A DNA stretch of 33,665 nt from Porphyromonadaceae bacterium UBA7332. GTDB taxonomy: Bacteria; Bacteroidota; Bacteroidia; Bacteroidales; UBA7332. Of this stretch, positions 25,634-33,665 are shown piece by piece; within the stretch, counting starts at the first letter, position 1, and the number at the start of each line of letters is the position of its first letter. Below the pieces are notes generated by a model. It had not been told where the DNA came from, searched no databases, and saw only the letters and a program-made list of their open reading frames with translations. A program made the translations under genes and the position numbers. The stretch spans positions 14,126 through 47,790 of the forward strand of contig DKPO01000045.1 in NCBI GenBank assembly GCA_002471225.1, read 5' to 3'.

Positions 25634-26305
25634 CTACTCGTCACAAATTTGTCTTAACCTGACCGAATCATGAATAGTTATCACCTTATTGTCAGAAGAT
25701 ATAAGACCTTCTTTTATATAGTCTGCAAGAATACGAGCAAAGGCCTGACGTGTGACTCCGAAATAGTCTGCTAATTCTTGTTGACTCTGAGTAAGATTGA
25801 TACTGTTCAATCGAAAATTGTCAGACTCATTCCGTATAAAGATCGCAAATTTACTTCGAATAGATCTGAACATATGAAAACTCAATTTCTGTTGTAGAAA
25901 CTGACTTCTATTGGAAATGATACGCAGAAAATTGGTGAGAATCAGAGAGTGTTCCTGAAGTAGTTTTATTAAACACTCTTTTCGAATCTCCATGAGACAG
26001 ACTTCTGTGACAGCTGTAACATCAACAGGAAAATGATTCTGATCTGCAAAGATGAATGCAGGTGCCAGATAGTTTCCTTCTCCGATACTATCAATCTTAA
26101 TCAACTTCCCTGAATCATCGACAATATCTGCTCTGCACTTTCCTTGTAATACAATATAAAGAGCTTTACAAGGCGTGTTTCGTAGTACTACGATATCCCC
26201 TTTCTTAAAGTTTCGCAATGAATAATGCACCTGATTTAATAGCCGGGATATCTGTTCACTTGTCAGTCCAACGAAAATGGGTGACTTTTCTAATACTTTT
26301 ATCAT
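25634..26305 (-). CDS. Crp/Fnr family transcription regulator (probable hcp regulator)
   Basis: A cytoplasmic DNA-binding regulator of 223 residues. The N-terminal cyclic-nucleotide-like beta barrel spans about 12-115, then a dimer helix (about 118-145) and a winged helix-turn-helix (about 168-200, QSQQELADYFGVTRQAFARI). The N-terminal Cys cluster of Fnr is absent, so it does not look like an Fe-S oxygen sensor; HcpR-type members sense NO with haem. It is transcribed divergently from hcp with 100 bases between start codons, the usual arrangement of a regulator and its target. Naming it HcpR would be inference. Confidence 0.85.
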   Translation of the reverse strand: MIKVLEKSPIFVGLTSEQISRLLNQVHYSLRNFKKGDIVVLRNTPCKALYIVLQGKCRADIVDDSGKLIKIDSIGEGNYLAPAFIFADQNHFPVDVTAVTEVCLMEIRKECLIKLLQEHSLILTNFLRIISNRSQFLQQKLSFHMFRSIRSKFAIFIRNESDNFRLNSINLTQSQQELADYFGVTRQAFARILADYIKEGLISSDNKVITIHDSVRLRQICDE

Positions 26306-26320
26306 AAATTGGTATTTAGA

Positions 26321-26365
26321 TGTAACCTATATGACATTTCACAATTCAAAAAAACGGTTGTTTTG
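26321..26365 (+). promoter_or_regulatory. Candidate Crp/Fnr operator and hcp promoter
   Basis: TGTAACCTATATGACA (26321-26336) is an imperfect TGT-N10-ACA dyad of the size bound by Crp/Fnr dimers. Downstream, TTGTTTTG (26358-26365) matches TAnnTTTG in all but one base. If transcription starts near 26370, the dyad is centred about 41.5 bases upstream, the class II activator position. The -33 box is poor, which fits an activated promoter. Confidence 0.4.
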
Positions 26366-26405
26366 CATCGAAAGTAAAAAAATAAACCAATTAAATCATA
26401 CAATT

Positions 26406-28055
26406 ATGGATAATATGTTTTGTTTTCAATGTCAGGAAGCAGCAAAAGGTATTGGCTGCACAATTAAAGGTGTCTGCGGAAAGGATGATGTTCTTGCGAA
26501 CAGAATGGATCTTCTTGTTTATGTATGCAAAGGAATATCTCAGATACAAAACAGACTTATCAAAAACAATTTGAGAGTCAATGCAGCTGATATGTATGTA
26601 GTCGACGCTTTGTTTTCGACAATTACAAATGCGAACTTCGATATCAAAAGTATTGATGCGCGCATTAGTAAAGGTCTTATCTTAAAAGACCAGCTGGTAC
26701 ATATTGCCAAAGAAAATAATATTGAACTTCCGGTCCATGATGCTATCAATTGGAAAGCTACTGAAGACAAATATGAAGCAGCCAGTAAATTGATCGGAGT
26801 ATTAAATGAAAAGAACATCGATATACGTTCATTGAAAGAATTAACGATGTATGGAATCAAAGGACTTGCCGCTTATATAGAACATGCTTATAATTTAGGA
26901 TTTGAGGATTCGGAGATATACAACTTTATACATTATTCGCTTAGCGAAATATCCAGAAAAGATATATCTGCAGACGAGTTAGTTAAACTGGTATTGCAGA
27001 CCGGTGAATATGGCGTAAAGGGAATGGCTCTTTTAGATAAAGCCAACACGAGCAATTATGGTAATCCGGAGATTACGAAAGTAAACATTGGCGTAGGTAC
27101 TCGTCCGGGTATTCTTATAAGCGGTCATGATCTGAAAGATATGGATGACTTACTTGAACAAACAAAAGATTCGGGTATAGATATTTACACACATAGTGAA
27201 ATGTTACCAGCTCACTACTACCCTGCGTTCAAAAAATATAAACATTTCATAGGCAATTACGGCAATTCCTGGTGGAAGCAGCGGGAGGAATTTGAATCCT
27301 TTAACGGCCCTATCCTCTTTACAACGAATTGTATTGTACCTCCTCACGAAGGAGCAAATTATCAGGATAAAATATATACAACGGGAGCAGCAGGATTCAC
27401 CGGCTGTAAACACATACAAAATCGAAGCAAAGGAGGAAGAAAGGATTTCAGCGAAATTATTGAACATGCCAAACGCTGTATGCCTCCGAAAGAAATCGAA
27501 ACAGGAGAAATTATTGGTGGTTTTGCTCATAACCAGGTTCTGGCATTAGCTGATAAAGTTGTTGAAAACATCAAAAATGGATCAATCAAAAACTTTGTAG
27601 TAATGGCTGGTTGTGATGGTCGAATGAAAGATCGTGAGTATTACACTGAGTTTGCGAATGAACTTCCTAAAGATCAAATAATACTTACAGCAGGCTGCGC
27701 GAAATACAGATACAACAAACTACCATTAGGAGATATCAATGGTATTCCGCGAATGTTAGATGCAGGTCAATGTAATGATAGTTATTCTTTGGCATTAATA
27801 GCGCTAAAACTAAAAGAGGTATTTGAATTAGAAGATATCAATGAATTGCCTATTATCTACAATATAGCGTGGTATGAACAAAAAGCTGTTATCGTTCTAC
27901 TTGCTCTTTTGTCATTAGGTGTAAAAAACATCCATTTGGGCCCTACCTTACCGGCATTCCTATCACCTAATATCGCTCAGGTTCTTATTAATGAGTTTGG
28001 AATCGGTGGAATAACAACTCCGTCAGAGGATATGGAAAAATGGAATATTATATAA
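26406..28055 (+). CDS. hcp: Hybrid cluster protein (hydroxylamine/NO reductase)
   Basis: Hcp is a cytoplasmic iron-sulphur-oxygen cluster protein that reduces hydroxylamine and NO and helps against nitrosative stress. From the ATG at 26406 (MDNMFCFQCQEAAKG) it has 549 residues, the family length. The N-terminal cluster motif uses C6, C9, C18 and C24. Later hybrid-cluster ligands lie in TNCIVPP, TGCKHI, AGCDGRMKD, TAGCAKYRY and DAGQCND. The frame stays open back to 26277, but that extension overlaps the divergent regulator and precedes the conserved start, so it is rejected. Likely regulated by the adjacent Crp/Fnr protein. Confidence 0.95.
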   Translation: MDNMFCFQCQEAAKGIGCTIKGVCGKDDVLANRMDLLVYVCKGISQIQNRLIKNNLRVNAADMYVVDALFSTITNANFDIKSIDARISKGLILKDQLVHIAKENNIELPVHDAINWKATEDKYEAASKLIGVLNEKNIDIRSLKELTMYGIKGLAAYIEHAYNLGFEDSEIYNFIHYSLSEISRKDISADELVKLVLQTGEYGVKGMALLDKANTSNYGNPEITKVNIGVGTRPGILISGHDLKDMDDLLEQTKDSGIDIYTHSEMLPAHYYPAFKKYKHFIGNYGNSWWKQREEFESFNGPILFTTNCIVPPHEGANYQDKIYTTGAAGFTGCKHIQNRSKGGRKDFSEIIEHAKRCMPPKEIETGEIIGGFAHNQVLALADKVVENIKNGSIKNFVVMAGCDGRMKDREYYTEFANELPKDQIILTAGCAKYRYNKLPLGDINGIPRMLDAGQCNDSYSLALIALKLKEVFELEDINELPIIYNIAWYEQKAVIVLLALLSLGVKNIHLGPTLPAFLSPNIAQVLINEFGIGGITTPSEDMEKWNII

Positions 28056-28066
28056 TGTAACTATCT

Positions 28067-28113
28067 AAAAAATATAGGTGGTAAGAAAGTATACTTTCTA
28101 CCACCTATATTTA
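28067..28113. terminator. Bidirectional terminator between hcp and the permease gene
   Basis: A 19 bp stem with a single bulged A (arms about 28070-28088 and 28094-28112) has GGTGGTA and TACCACC at its core. On the minus strand it runs into TTTTTT (28072-28067); on the plus strand it runs into TATATTTTTA. It lies between the two convergent stop codons. Confidence 0.88.
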
Positions 28114-28118
28114 TATTT

Positions 28119-29330
28119 TTACAATTTCTTTTTCAATTGCCGTACCGGAATCCATGCAGTTATAAATCCGACAATGGTCACAATAGACAGAACAGCCATT
28201 ACATCGATCGCTTCAAGTTTTACCGGATAAGCATCTACAATAAACATACCGCTGTTTCCTAATGTAAGTAATCCGAAATGCTGTTGAATTAAACAAATCA
28301 ACACGCCTATTATTATTCCGCAGATTGCTCCGAAACCCGAAATCAACCAACCTTCCAAAAGGAAAATTTTACAGATTAGATCTTTATCAGCACCCAGATT
28401 ACGCAGCGTTATCATATCGGATTGTTTTTCTATAATAAGCATTGAAAGAGAACCTATGATATTGAATGCAGCAATCAACAGTATAAATGACATTATTAAA
28501 AAAGTTACCCACTTTTCAATTTGCATCATTCTATAAGAATCCGCTTGCTGCTCATATCTGTTCAGGACAATGTAATCTTTTCCTAACTGAGATTTAAGCC
28601 CGCCTATAAACTTATCTGTATTTACTCCTTTATTAAGTTTCAATTCAATAGCAGTTACCTCATCATCGTATTGAAAAAGATTACGTGCAAAACTCAATGA
28701 TGTAATCAACATTTGATCATCATATTGAGGCTGGTTGATTGAAAAAACACTACTTATAAATAACCAATCTTCTTTAAATGCATTTGATGGATTACTCAAA
28801 TTAACTTTAACTCCTCTCATCGGTGCATAAACAGTGATAGGCCGAATAAACCCTGTATTAATACCAAGTTGTGTTGCCAATCCAATTCCGACAGATGTAT
28901 AATTAGCTATTGAGTCAGTCAATACAAATTCTCCGCTTACTAAAACGGAATCGATATTTGTCAATTGCTCAAAGTTATTATCTACACCTTTTATTTTAGC
29001 AGCAACTTGTCTGTCTTTGTGAGAGAATAAGGCATTTTCCTCTAAAACTTCAGTAAAAACAGCAATATCTTTATCCTGCTTCAAAGCCACAAAGATTGAA
29101 TCTTCAGCATGAAAGGTCTTCCCTTTAGCACTTTTAATTTTTACTTGCGGATCAAAATTGCTGTATAATGTAGTGACTAAATCCTGGAAACCATTAAATA
29201 CAGACATAGTAGTGATTAGTGCCATTGAGGTAATAGCAACACCACATACACAAATAAAAGAAATGATATTAATGGCACTGTGAGACTTTTTCGAGAAAAG
29301 GTATCGTAAGGCAAATTTTAAAGCTAACAT
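28119..29330 (-). CDS. ABC transporter permease, LolC/LolE-FtsX type
   Basis: Probably the membrane part of a lipoprotein-releasing (Lol) system that lifts outer-membrane lipoproteins from the inner membrane. The 403 residues show TM1 (about 19-43), a periplasmic core domain (about 45-270) and TM2-TM4 (about 274-300, 325-349 and 375-395). The cytoplasmic coupling segment EKQSDMITLRNLGADKDLI follows TM2. No ATPase (LolD-like) gene is adjacent. It follows rbfA but with a terminator between, so it may be expressed separately. A general FtsX-family exporter remains possible. Confidence 0.85.
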   Translation of the reverse strand: MLALKFALRYLFSKKSHSAINIISFICVCGVAITSMALITTMSVFNGFQDLVTTLYSNFDPQVKIKSAKGKTFHAEDSIFVALKQDKDIAVFTEVLEENALFSHKDRQVAAKIKGVDNNFEQLTNIDSVLVSGEFVLTDSIANYTSVGIGLATQLGINTGFIRPITVYAPMRGVKVNLSNPSNAFKEDWLFISSVFSINQPQYDDQMLITSLSFARNLFQYDDEVTAIELKLNKGVNTDKFIGGLKSQLGKDYIVLNRYEQQADSYRMMQIEKWVTFLIMSFILLIAAFNIIGSLSMLIIEKQSDMITLRNLGADKDLICKIFLLEGWLISGFGAICGIIIGVLICLIQQHFGLLTLGNSGMFIVDAYPVKLEAIDVMAVLSIVTIVGFITAWIPVRQLKKKL

Positions 29331-29342
29331 AGATTTATAAGT

Positions 29343-29385
29343 AAAAAAGGAGAATCAAAGACAGGTTGCTGCTCCAATTCTCCTT
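29343..29385 (-). terminator. Terminator after rbfA
   Basis: A 9 bp perfect stem (AAGGAGAAT at 29347-29355 and ATTCTCCTT at 29377-29385) with a 21-base loop is followed on the minus strand by further T residues (29346-29343). It stands 7 bases past the rbfA stop and 12 bases before the permease start, so it either ends the operon or throttles read-through into the permease gene. Confidence 0.72.
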
Positions 29386-29392
29386 AAAGATT

Positions 29393-29725
29393 TTATTTCA
29401 ACAAATTATCAATGTTTTCAATATAATCCAATGAGTCGTCCAGGAAGAACATAAACTCAGGTATAATACGTAATTGATGACGAACCCGCTGACCTATTTC
29501 AAAACGGATATCTTTCGCATTAGCGCGAATCGCATCTAATAATTCCGGACCCTTCTCTGAAGGGAAAATACTTAAGTAAACTTTCGCTACACCTAAATCA
29601 GGAGATACACGAACAATACTTACCGAAATCAAAGTACCACGCATTTGTTTTGTTTGAGAAAGAAAAACCTCACTCAACTCTTTTTGCAGTAAACGTGCAA
29701 TTTTATTTTGTCTAGTTGTTTCCAT
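29393..29725 (-). CDS. rbfA: Ribosome-binding factor A
   Basis: RbfA is a KH-like factor that helps mature the 5' end of 16S rRNA in the 30S subunit. The 110-residue product begins METTRQNKIARLLQKELSEV. It contains VSIVRVSPDLGVAKVYLSIF (about residues 35-54) and the typical end RHQLRIIPEFMFFLDDSLDYIENIDNLL. It is 22 bases after the methyltransferase gene in the same direction. Confidence 0.93.
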   Translation of the reverse strand: METTRQNKIARLLQKELSEVFLSQTKQMRGTLISVSIVRVSPDLGVAKVYLSIFPSEKGPELLDAIRANAKDIRFEIGQRVRHQLRIIPEFMFFLDDSLDYIENIDNLLK

Positions 29726-29747
29726 ATATTGTAAATTATGAGCTTAG

Positions 29748-30383
29748 TCATTTTTTGTAAATTAAAGTCATTCCATCACGCAGTGGCAAAATAACCTTTT
29801 CAATGCGGGTATCTTTAGCAATTAAATCATTAAACGCTAAAATTCCGCCCGTTTGGGCATCTGTTGGCAATGGATCTTCAATCACTTTACCATCCCACAA
29901 AGTGTTATCGGCAAATATAAAACCTCCTTTTTTTACTTTTGGGAAAACCAAGTCATAAAATTCGCAATATAGACGTTTATCGGCATCAATAAAAACTAGA
30001 TCAAATTGTTCATCTTTAAATTGAGGAATGATATCAAGGGCATTACCGATATGCTGTCTTACTTTATGACCATGTTCCGACAGTTCGAGATATTTAGCTA
30101 CAAACTCTTCAAGTTCATCGTCATTATCAACTGTATGAATTTCAGCAGAATCGTCCATACCTTCTGCAAAACAAAGCGCTGAATAACCGGCAAAGGTTCC
30201 TAATTCAAGAACCTGAGACGGATTAATCATACGAGTTAACATTTTTATGATACGACCTTGCAAATGGCCAGATATCATACGTGGACGAAGAAGGTTAACA
30301 TGCGCGTCCCTGTTTAATCGTTCCAGCAGTTTACCTTCTTCGTCACTATGAGATATTATATATTTGTCTAGTAATTCGGACAT
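29748..30383 (-). CDS. O-methyltransferase, COMT-like (cation dependent)
   Basis: A class I SAM-dependent methyltransferase of 211 residues. Motif I ELGTFAGYS is at 60-68, and the acidic metal-site motif FIDADK (D133, D135) plus ADNTLWDG (D159, N160) place it in the catechol/caffeoyl-CoA O-methyltransferase family. Bacterial members include tRNA modifier TrmR (YrrM), but the substrate here cannot be told from sequence. Its start overlaps the pyk stop by one base (TAATG), so the two are translationally coupled. Confidence 0.87.
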   Translation of the reverse strand: MSELLDKYIISHSDEEGKLLERLNRDAHVNLLRPRMISGHLQGRIIKMLTRMINPSQVLELGTFAGYSALCFAEGMDDSAEIHTVDNDDELEEFVAKYLELSEHGHKVRQHIGNALDIIPQFKDEQFDLVFIDADKRLYCEFYDLVFPKVKKGGFIFADNTLWDGKVIEDPLPTDAQTGGILAFNDLIAKDTRIEKVILPLRDGMTLIYKK

Positions 30384-31846
30384 TACTTGTTTTCAGATTT
30401 AAAGTGCGGTAACATATAATCGCTACTATGCTCTAAAATTCTACTAACAGTATTTACTTCAAGGAAAGTTGATCCTCCTCCTTCACCAAAAGAGCCACCG
30501 ATATATGCTACACGGTCTTCAGTTGCAATCATTTTATTTTCCAACATCATGTTCAATCCGCTGAAGAAATAATCACGAGCAGTACCTTGAGCTTCCAAGT
30601 ACATTGGGCGAACACCATAAGAAAGTGCTAACTCACGAACTAAGTGCTCTTGATAGCAAATAGCAATAACTGGTTTTGGTGCACGATAAGCAGCTATGTT
30701 TCTGGCAGTTTTACCTGTATAGCTATCAGTAACGATTGCTTTAGTAAATAATTTGCTTGTTGACTCAACTGCTTGTTTCGCCATAAACAAAGAAATATCA
30801 CCATCAACAATAGGAACCGGAATATCATTCTCAGGCATCTTTGTTTTCTCTGCCTCTAATGCAATACGAGCCATTGTTTGAACAGCTTCTACCGGATATT
30901 TACCATATGCTGTTTCTCCACTTAACATCAAAGCATCTGTACGGTAATAGATTGCATTTGCAATATCTGTTACTTCCGCACGAGTCGGACGAGGATTATT
31001 AATCATAGAGTGAAGCATTTGTGTAGCCACAATAACCGGCTTCTTAGCTTGCACGCATTTTTTGATCAATAAACGTTGAATACCCGGGATTTTTTCTTGT
31101 GGAACTTCAATACCCAAGTCTCCTCTGGCAACCATTACGCCATAAGCTACTTCTAAGATTTCATCTATATTATCGACACCTTCCTGGTTTTCGATCTTAG
31201 CGATAATCTTAATCGGGCTATTGTGAGCATCCAATATTTCTTGAATATCTAAAATATCCTGACGATTTCTAACAAAAGAGTGAGCAATAAAATCAACTTT
31301 CATTTCAATTGCATATTGAATATTGATTTTATCTTTAGCCGTCAATGAAGGTAAATTAATACGTACACCCGGTACATTCACACTTTTGCGACTTCCTAGT
31401 TCACCGTTATTCTGAGCAATACAAACTAAATAGTCATCATGCTTTTCAGTAACTTTGAAATCTAACTCACCATCATCGATAAGAATATCTAATCCAACAG
31501 ATAAATCTTTAACGAAATCAGGATAATTAAGAGCGATACACTCTTTTGAAGTTAAAACATCAGGATTCCCAATAACTTTTACAACATCACCTGTCTGGAA
31601 ATTAATCTTTCCATCATTTTCAATAGCTGTAGTGCGAATTTCAGGACCTTTCGTATCCATTAAGATTCCGATATTTTTCGATACGGCACGCGTATTGTCA
31701 ATAATTTTACGGAATCCTTCCTCAGACAAATGCGCTGAGTTCATTCTTACTACATTCATCCCACTCTCGTAGAGTTCTCTGATAAACTCTTCCGTACTTC
31801 TCCAATCGGAGATAGTTGCAACAATTTTCGTTTGTTTTGTAGTCAT
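30383..31846 (-). CDS. pyk: Pyruvate kinase
   Basis: Catalyses the last step of glycolysis, phosphoenolpyruvate plus ADP to pyruvate plus ATP. The 487-residue product has the catalytic lysine K217 and metal ligand E219 in IIAKIENQEG, D243 in ARGDLGIEVPQ, and PRPTRAEVTDIANAI. The N-terminal ATISDWRS and RMNSAH replace the common GPAS and RLNFSH; Bacteroides pyruvate kinases share this variation, so it looks like lineage drift. A 54-base spacer with a 7 bp hairpin (31868-31888) separates it from aroQ. It overlaps the methyltransferase gene by one base. Confidence 0.95.
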   Translation of the reverse strand: MTTKQTKIVATISDWRSTEEFIRELYESGMNVVRMNSAHLSEEGFRKIIDNTRAVSKNIGILMDTKGPEIRTTAIENDGKINFQTGDVVKVIGNPDVLTSKECIALNYPDFVKDLSVGLDILIDDGELDFKVTEKHDDYLVCIAQNNGELGSRKSVNVPGVRINLPSLTAKDKINIQYAIEMKVDFIAHSFVRNRQDILDIQEILDAHNSPIKIIAKIENQEGVDNIDEILEVAYGVMVARGDLGIEVPQEKIPGIQRLLIKKCVQAKKPVIVATQMLHSMINNPRPTRAEVTDIANAIYYRTDALMLSGETAYGKYPVEAVQTMARIALEAEKTKMPENDIPVPIVDGDISLFMAKQAVESTSKLFTKAIVTDSYTGKTARNIAAYRAPKPVIAICYQEHLVRELALSYGVRPMYLEAQGTARDYFFSGLNMMLENKMIATEDRVAYIGGSFGEGGGSTFLEVNTVSRILEHSSDYMLPHFKSENK

Positions 31847-31900
31847 ACAATCTATATCAAGAATTTCGCATACCTGGAAGGGGCATGCTACCTAACTATA

Positions 31901-32320
31901 TTATTTCAATTTAAATGATTCCATTGCTAAGCGATATGAATCAAGTCCAAAACCAAGGATAACACCTTTACAGGCAGCAGATAAATAAGAGTGCTGTCTA
32001 AAAGATTCGCGTGCATGTACATTGGAAATATGAACTTCAATAACCGGAGTATTAATCGCTCTGATGGCATCGGCAATGGCAATAGATGTGTGGGTATATG
32101 CACCGGCATTCAAAATAATACCATCAAAATCGAAACCGACTTCGTGCAATTTATCTATAATTGCTCCCTCACTGTTAGACTGAAAATAGTAAATTTCATC
32201 ATTCGGATAAAACATTCTCAACTTGTCGATAAATCCGTCAAAAGATTCATCTCCATAAATTGAAGGTTCGCGCTTTCCCAATAAATTCAGATTGGGACCA
32301 TTGATAATCTGTATCTTCAT
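31901..32320 (-). CDS. aroQ: 3-Dehydroquinate dehydratase, type II
   Basis: Dehydrates 3-dehydroquinate in the shikimate pathway to aromatic amino acids. The 139-residue protein (MKIQIINGPNLNLLGKREPS) has catalytic R17 and Y22, the loop NAGAYTHTSIAIADAI (71-86), and VIEVHISNVHARE with H102. Length is slightly under the usual 145-150. It is the first gene of the minus-strand group aroQ-pyk-methyltransferase-rbfA and is divergent from xerD with 144 bases between. Confidence 0.95.
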   Translation of the reverse strand: MKIQIINGPNLNLLGKREPSIYGDESFDGFIDKLRMFYPNDEIYYFQSNSEGAIIDKLHEVGFDFDGIILNAGAYTHTSIAIADAIRAINTPVIEVHISNVHARESFRQHSYLSAACKGVILGFGLDSYRLAMESFKLK

Positions 32321-32368
32321 AATAAATTCAATTTATTTGCGCTAAGCAAAAATGACTTATATCCCGAA

Positions 32369-32397
32369 TTTGCGTGCAAAAATACGAAATACTTTTG
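32369..32397. promoter_or_regulatory. Divergent promoter region of aroQ and xerD
   Basis: For xerD, TTTG (32369-32372) and TACTTTTG (32390-32397) match the two consensus boxes on the plus strand, though with 17 rather than 19-21 bases between them. For aroQ, TATTTTTG on the minus strand (32384-32377) matches the -7 box, but no good -33 box is visible. The two -7 boxes are only 5 bases apart, so expression of the two genes may interfere. Confidence 0.4.
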
Positions 32398-32464
32398 ATA
32401 CATTCTCTTTTGTTTTTACTAATTTAGCCCGCATTACTACTTTTTTTGAAGATTTAATCAAACA

Positions 32465-33370
32465 ATGAACACTGATCAAAGCAAATTAATCTCTGGATAC
32501 ATCGCTTATATCCAATTCGAAAAAGGCTTATCTAAAAACACATTAGATGCATACTTAAGAGACCTTAACAAACTCTTATTATTTTCCGCTGATATAGATA
32601 AACCAATCATATATCTAACACTCGACGACCTTCATCAGTTCATTGCAAGACTACATGATAACGGATTAACTGCGCGATCAAAAAAGAGGATAATTTCAGG
32701 CATAAAATCATTTTACAAATATTTGATTATTGAGGATTATATGGAAAATGATCCCTCTGAACTACTTGAATCCCCTAAGCTTGGATTACAACTACCGGAT
32801 GTATTGTCCATAGATGAAATTGACGCGTTAATGGAGGCTGTAGATTTATCTAAACCGGAGGGTATTCGTAATCTTGCTATTTTTGAAGTATTGTATAGTT
32901 GCGGACTACGGGTCTCTGAATTACTTGATCTGAAAATATCAGATATTTACTTTAATGAAGAATTTATCCGCATCAATGGTAAGGGAGACAAACAAAGATT
33001 AGTCCCTATTTCTGAAATTGCTCTGGAGCGAATAAAGGACTATCTTACCGATAGGGAAAAACTGCCTATCAAACCTCAATACTCAGATATTGTTTTTTTA
33101 AGTGTGCGGGGAAGACAATTAACCAGAATGAGGGTTTTCAAAATCATTAAAGACTGTGCCCTCATTGCGAACATAAAGAAAACTATCAGCCCACATACAT
33201 TCAGACATTCTTTTGCCACACACTTATTAGAGCACGGAGCCAATTTAAGAGTCATTCAGCAACTACTCGGCCATGAACGCATATCAACAACCGAGATATA
33301 TACACATCTTGACAAAAGCTTTTTACGAAAAGAAATTTTAGAACATCACCCGCGCAACAAAAAGCATTAA
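32465..33370 (+). CDS. xerD: Tyrosine recombinase XerD
   Basis: XerC/XerD resolve chromosome dimers at dif during division. The 301-residue protein has a SAM-like N-terminal DNA-binding domain (about 8-95) and a catalytic domain with every active residue: R149 (CGLRVSE), K173 (GKGDKQR), H244 and R247 (HTFRHSF), H270 (LLGH) and nucleophile Y279 (EIYTH). The C-terminus, LDKSFLRKEILEHHPRNKKH, fits the XerC/D interaction tail. It stands alone and no mobile element borders are seen, so a housekeeping role is much more likely than a transposon integrase; XerC is a possible alternative name. Confidence 0.9.
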   Translation: MNTDQSKLISGYIAYIQFEKGLSKNTLDAYLRDLNKLLLFSADIDKPIIYLTLDDLHQFIARLHDNGLTARSKKRIISGIKSFYKYLIIEDYMENDPSELLESPKLGLQLPDVLSIDEIDALMEAVDLSKPEGIRNLAIFEVLYSCGLRVSELLDLKISDIYFNEEFIRINGKGDKQRLVPISEIALERIKDYLTDREKLPIKPQYSDIVFLSVRGRQLTRMRVFKIIKDCALIANIKKTISPHTFRHSFATHLLEHGANLRVIQQLLGHERISTTEIYTHLDKSFLRKEILEHHPRNKKH

Positions 33371-33507
33371 ATAAGAGATACTTCTAAATTTATGTCAGGC
33401 GATAACCTCCTGCTTCGTTTCATCAAATTTAAGATCAGCCGATAAAACCCATTACTGCAACTTATCATCCTTAAGAGGCTAAAATAGAAACGGGTAATAC
33501 AATTTAT

Positions 33508-33548
33508 AAAACGAAGGCATTTACCAATCATCAAATACCTTCGTTTTT
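33508..33548. terminator. Terminator downstream of xerD
   Basis: AAAACGAAGG (33508-33517) pairs with CCTTCGTTTT (33538-33547), extended inward by ATTT and AAAT. The plus strand ends in TTTTT, so it can serve xerD, 138 bases upstream. The one internal mismatch (C-A) becomes a U-G pair on the minus strand, so a minus-strand gene beyond the right edge may be the real owner. Confidence 0.72.
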
Positions 33549-33578
33549 ATATTGAGATAAGTATGAAAAATAATTCAC

Positions 33579-33665
33579 ATACGTATCTAAATTATTTTAG
33601 ATAAGGCAAATTGAAATATACCTCGTAACAATACGGTATATCTCTAAAAAGATACGGTATATCTT
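33579..33665 (+). repeat. Second ~21 bp repeat array, cut by window edge
   Basis: Two units start at 33631 and 33652 (conserved CGG at 33634 and 33655, exactly 21 bases apart), both reading ATACGGTATATCT, and the array runs off the right edge. An ATACGTAT palindrome (33579-33586), followed by CTAA as in the first array region, lies upstream. The match to 18580-18602 covers TCTAAAA-GA-ACGGTATATCTT with one indel and one substitution. The rest of 33371-33665 holds the terminator and no supported gene. Confidence 0.65.

Noticed and set aside
26277..26405. 43-residue N-terminal extension of Hcp
   Set aside because: The conserved Hcp start MDNMFCFQCQ is at 26406, and the extension overlaps the divergent regulator gene and its promoter region.
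32465..33370. Integrase of a mobile element
   Set aside because: The length, full XerC/D active site and C-terminal tail, the housekeeping neighbours, and the lack of tRNA, att-like repeats or cargo genes favour chromosomal XerD.
33392..33445. Short plus-strand frame after xerD
   Set aside because: Only 17 codons, with no ribosome site, no family resemblance and no neighbouring support.

Overview
The window reads as chromosomal DNA of an AT-rich member of the Bacteroidales. Evidence: the promoters I can find fit the Bacteroidetes pattern (TTTG, about 19 bases, TAnnTTTG). Gene starts mostly lack a Shine-Dalgarno sequence. Ribosomal protein L2 carries the lineage form HPMGGGEGR, glutamine synthetase is the large type III (GlnN), and there is a SusA-type neopullulanase. 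A Dysgonomonas/Parabacteroides-like host is plausible, but I cannot fix the genus.

Layout. (1) 1-9062, all minus strand: the str and S10/spc ribosomal gene train, in transcription order rpsL, rpsG, fusA, rpsJ, rplC, rplD, rplW, rplB, rpsS, rplV, rpsC, rplP, rpmC, rpsQ, rplN, rplX. rplX runs off the left edge. A textbook promoter lies at 9202-9232. (2) 9697-18100, minus strand: a starch/maltodextrin cluster with an inner-membrane MFS sugar transporter, a periplasmic neopullulanase, an unrecognised lipoprotein, a lipoprotein alpha-amylase and a cytoplasmic GH77 4-alpha-glucanotransferase. Together they could trim oligosaccharides in the envelope, import them and recycle them inside. No SusC/SusD pair or SusR is present. 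(3) 18101-19065: a long non-coding stretch with a tandem array of about 21 bp, a possible 39-codon ORF and a terminator. (4) 19066-24216, minus strand: a long PurF-like amidotransferase, glutamine synthetase III, and a 171-residue protein that looks like a lone C-terminal half of diaminopimelate epimerase without its catalytic residues. (5) 24301-25583, plus strand: a ZIP metal transporter and MscL. (6) 25634-28055: a Crp/Fnr regulator divergent from the hybrid cluster protein gene hcp, probably a nitrosative-stress pair. (7) 28119-32320, minus strand: aroQ, pyk, an O-methyltransferase, rbfA and a LolC/E-type permease. (8) 32465-33370, plus strand: xerD, followed by a terminator and a second copy of the 21 bp array running off the right edge.

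Most genes are housekeeping. The points most worth a second look are the solo DapF-like domain, a possible pseudoknot at the 5' end of the str operon mRNA, the structured leader of glnN, the dispersed 21 bp repeat arrays, the unrecognised lipoprotein in the starch cluster, and the candidate operator between the Crp/Fnr gene and hcp. I found no CRISPR array, tRNA, rRNA, insertion sequence or defence system.
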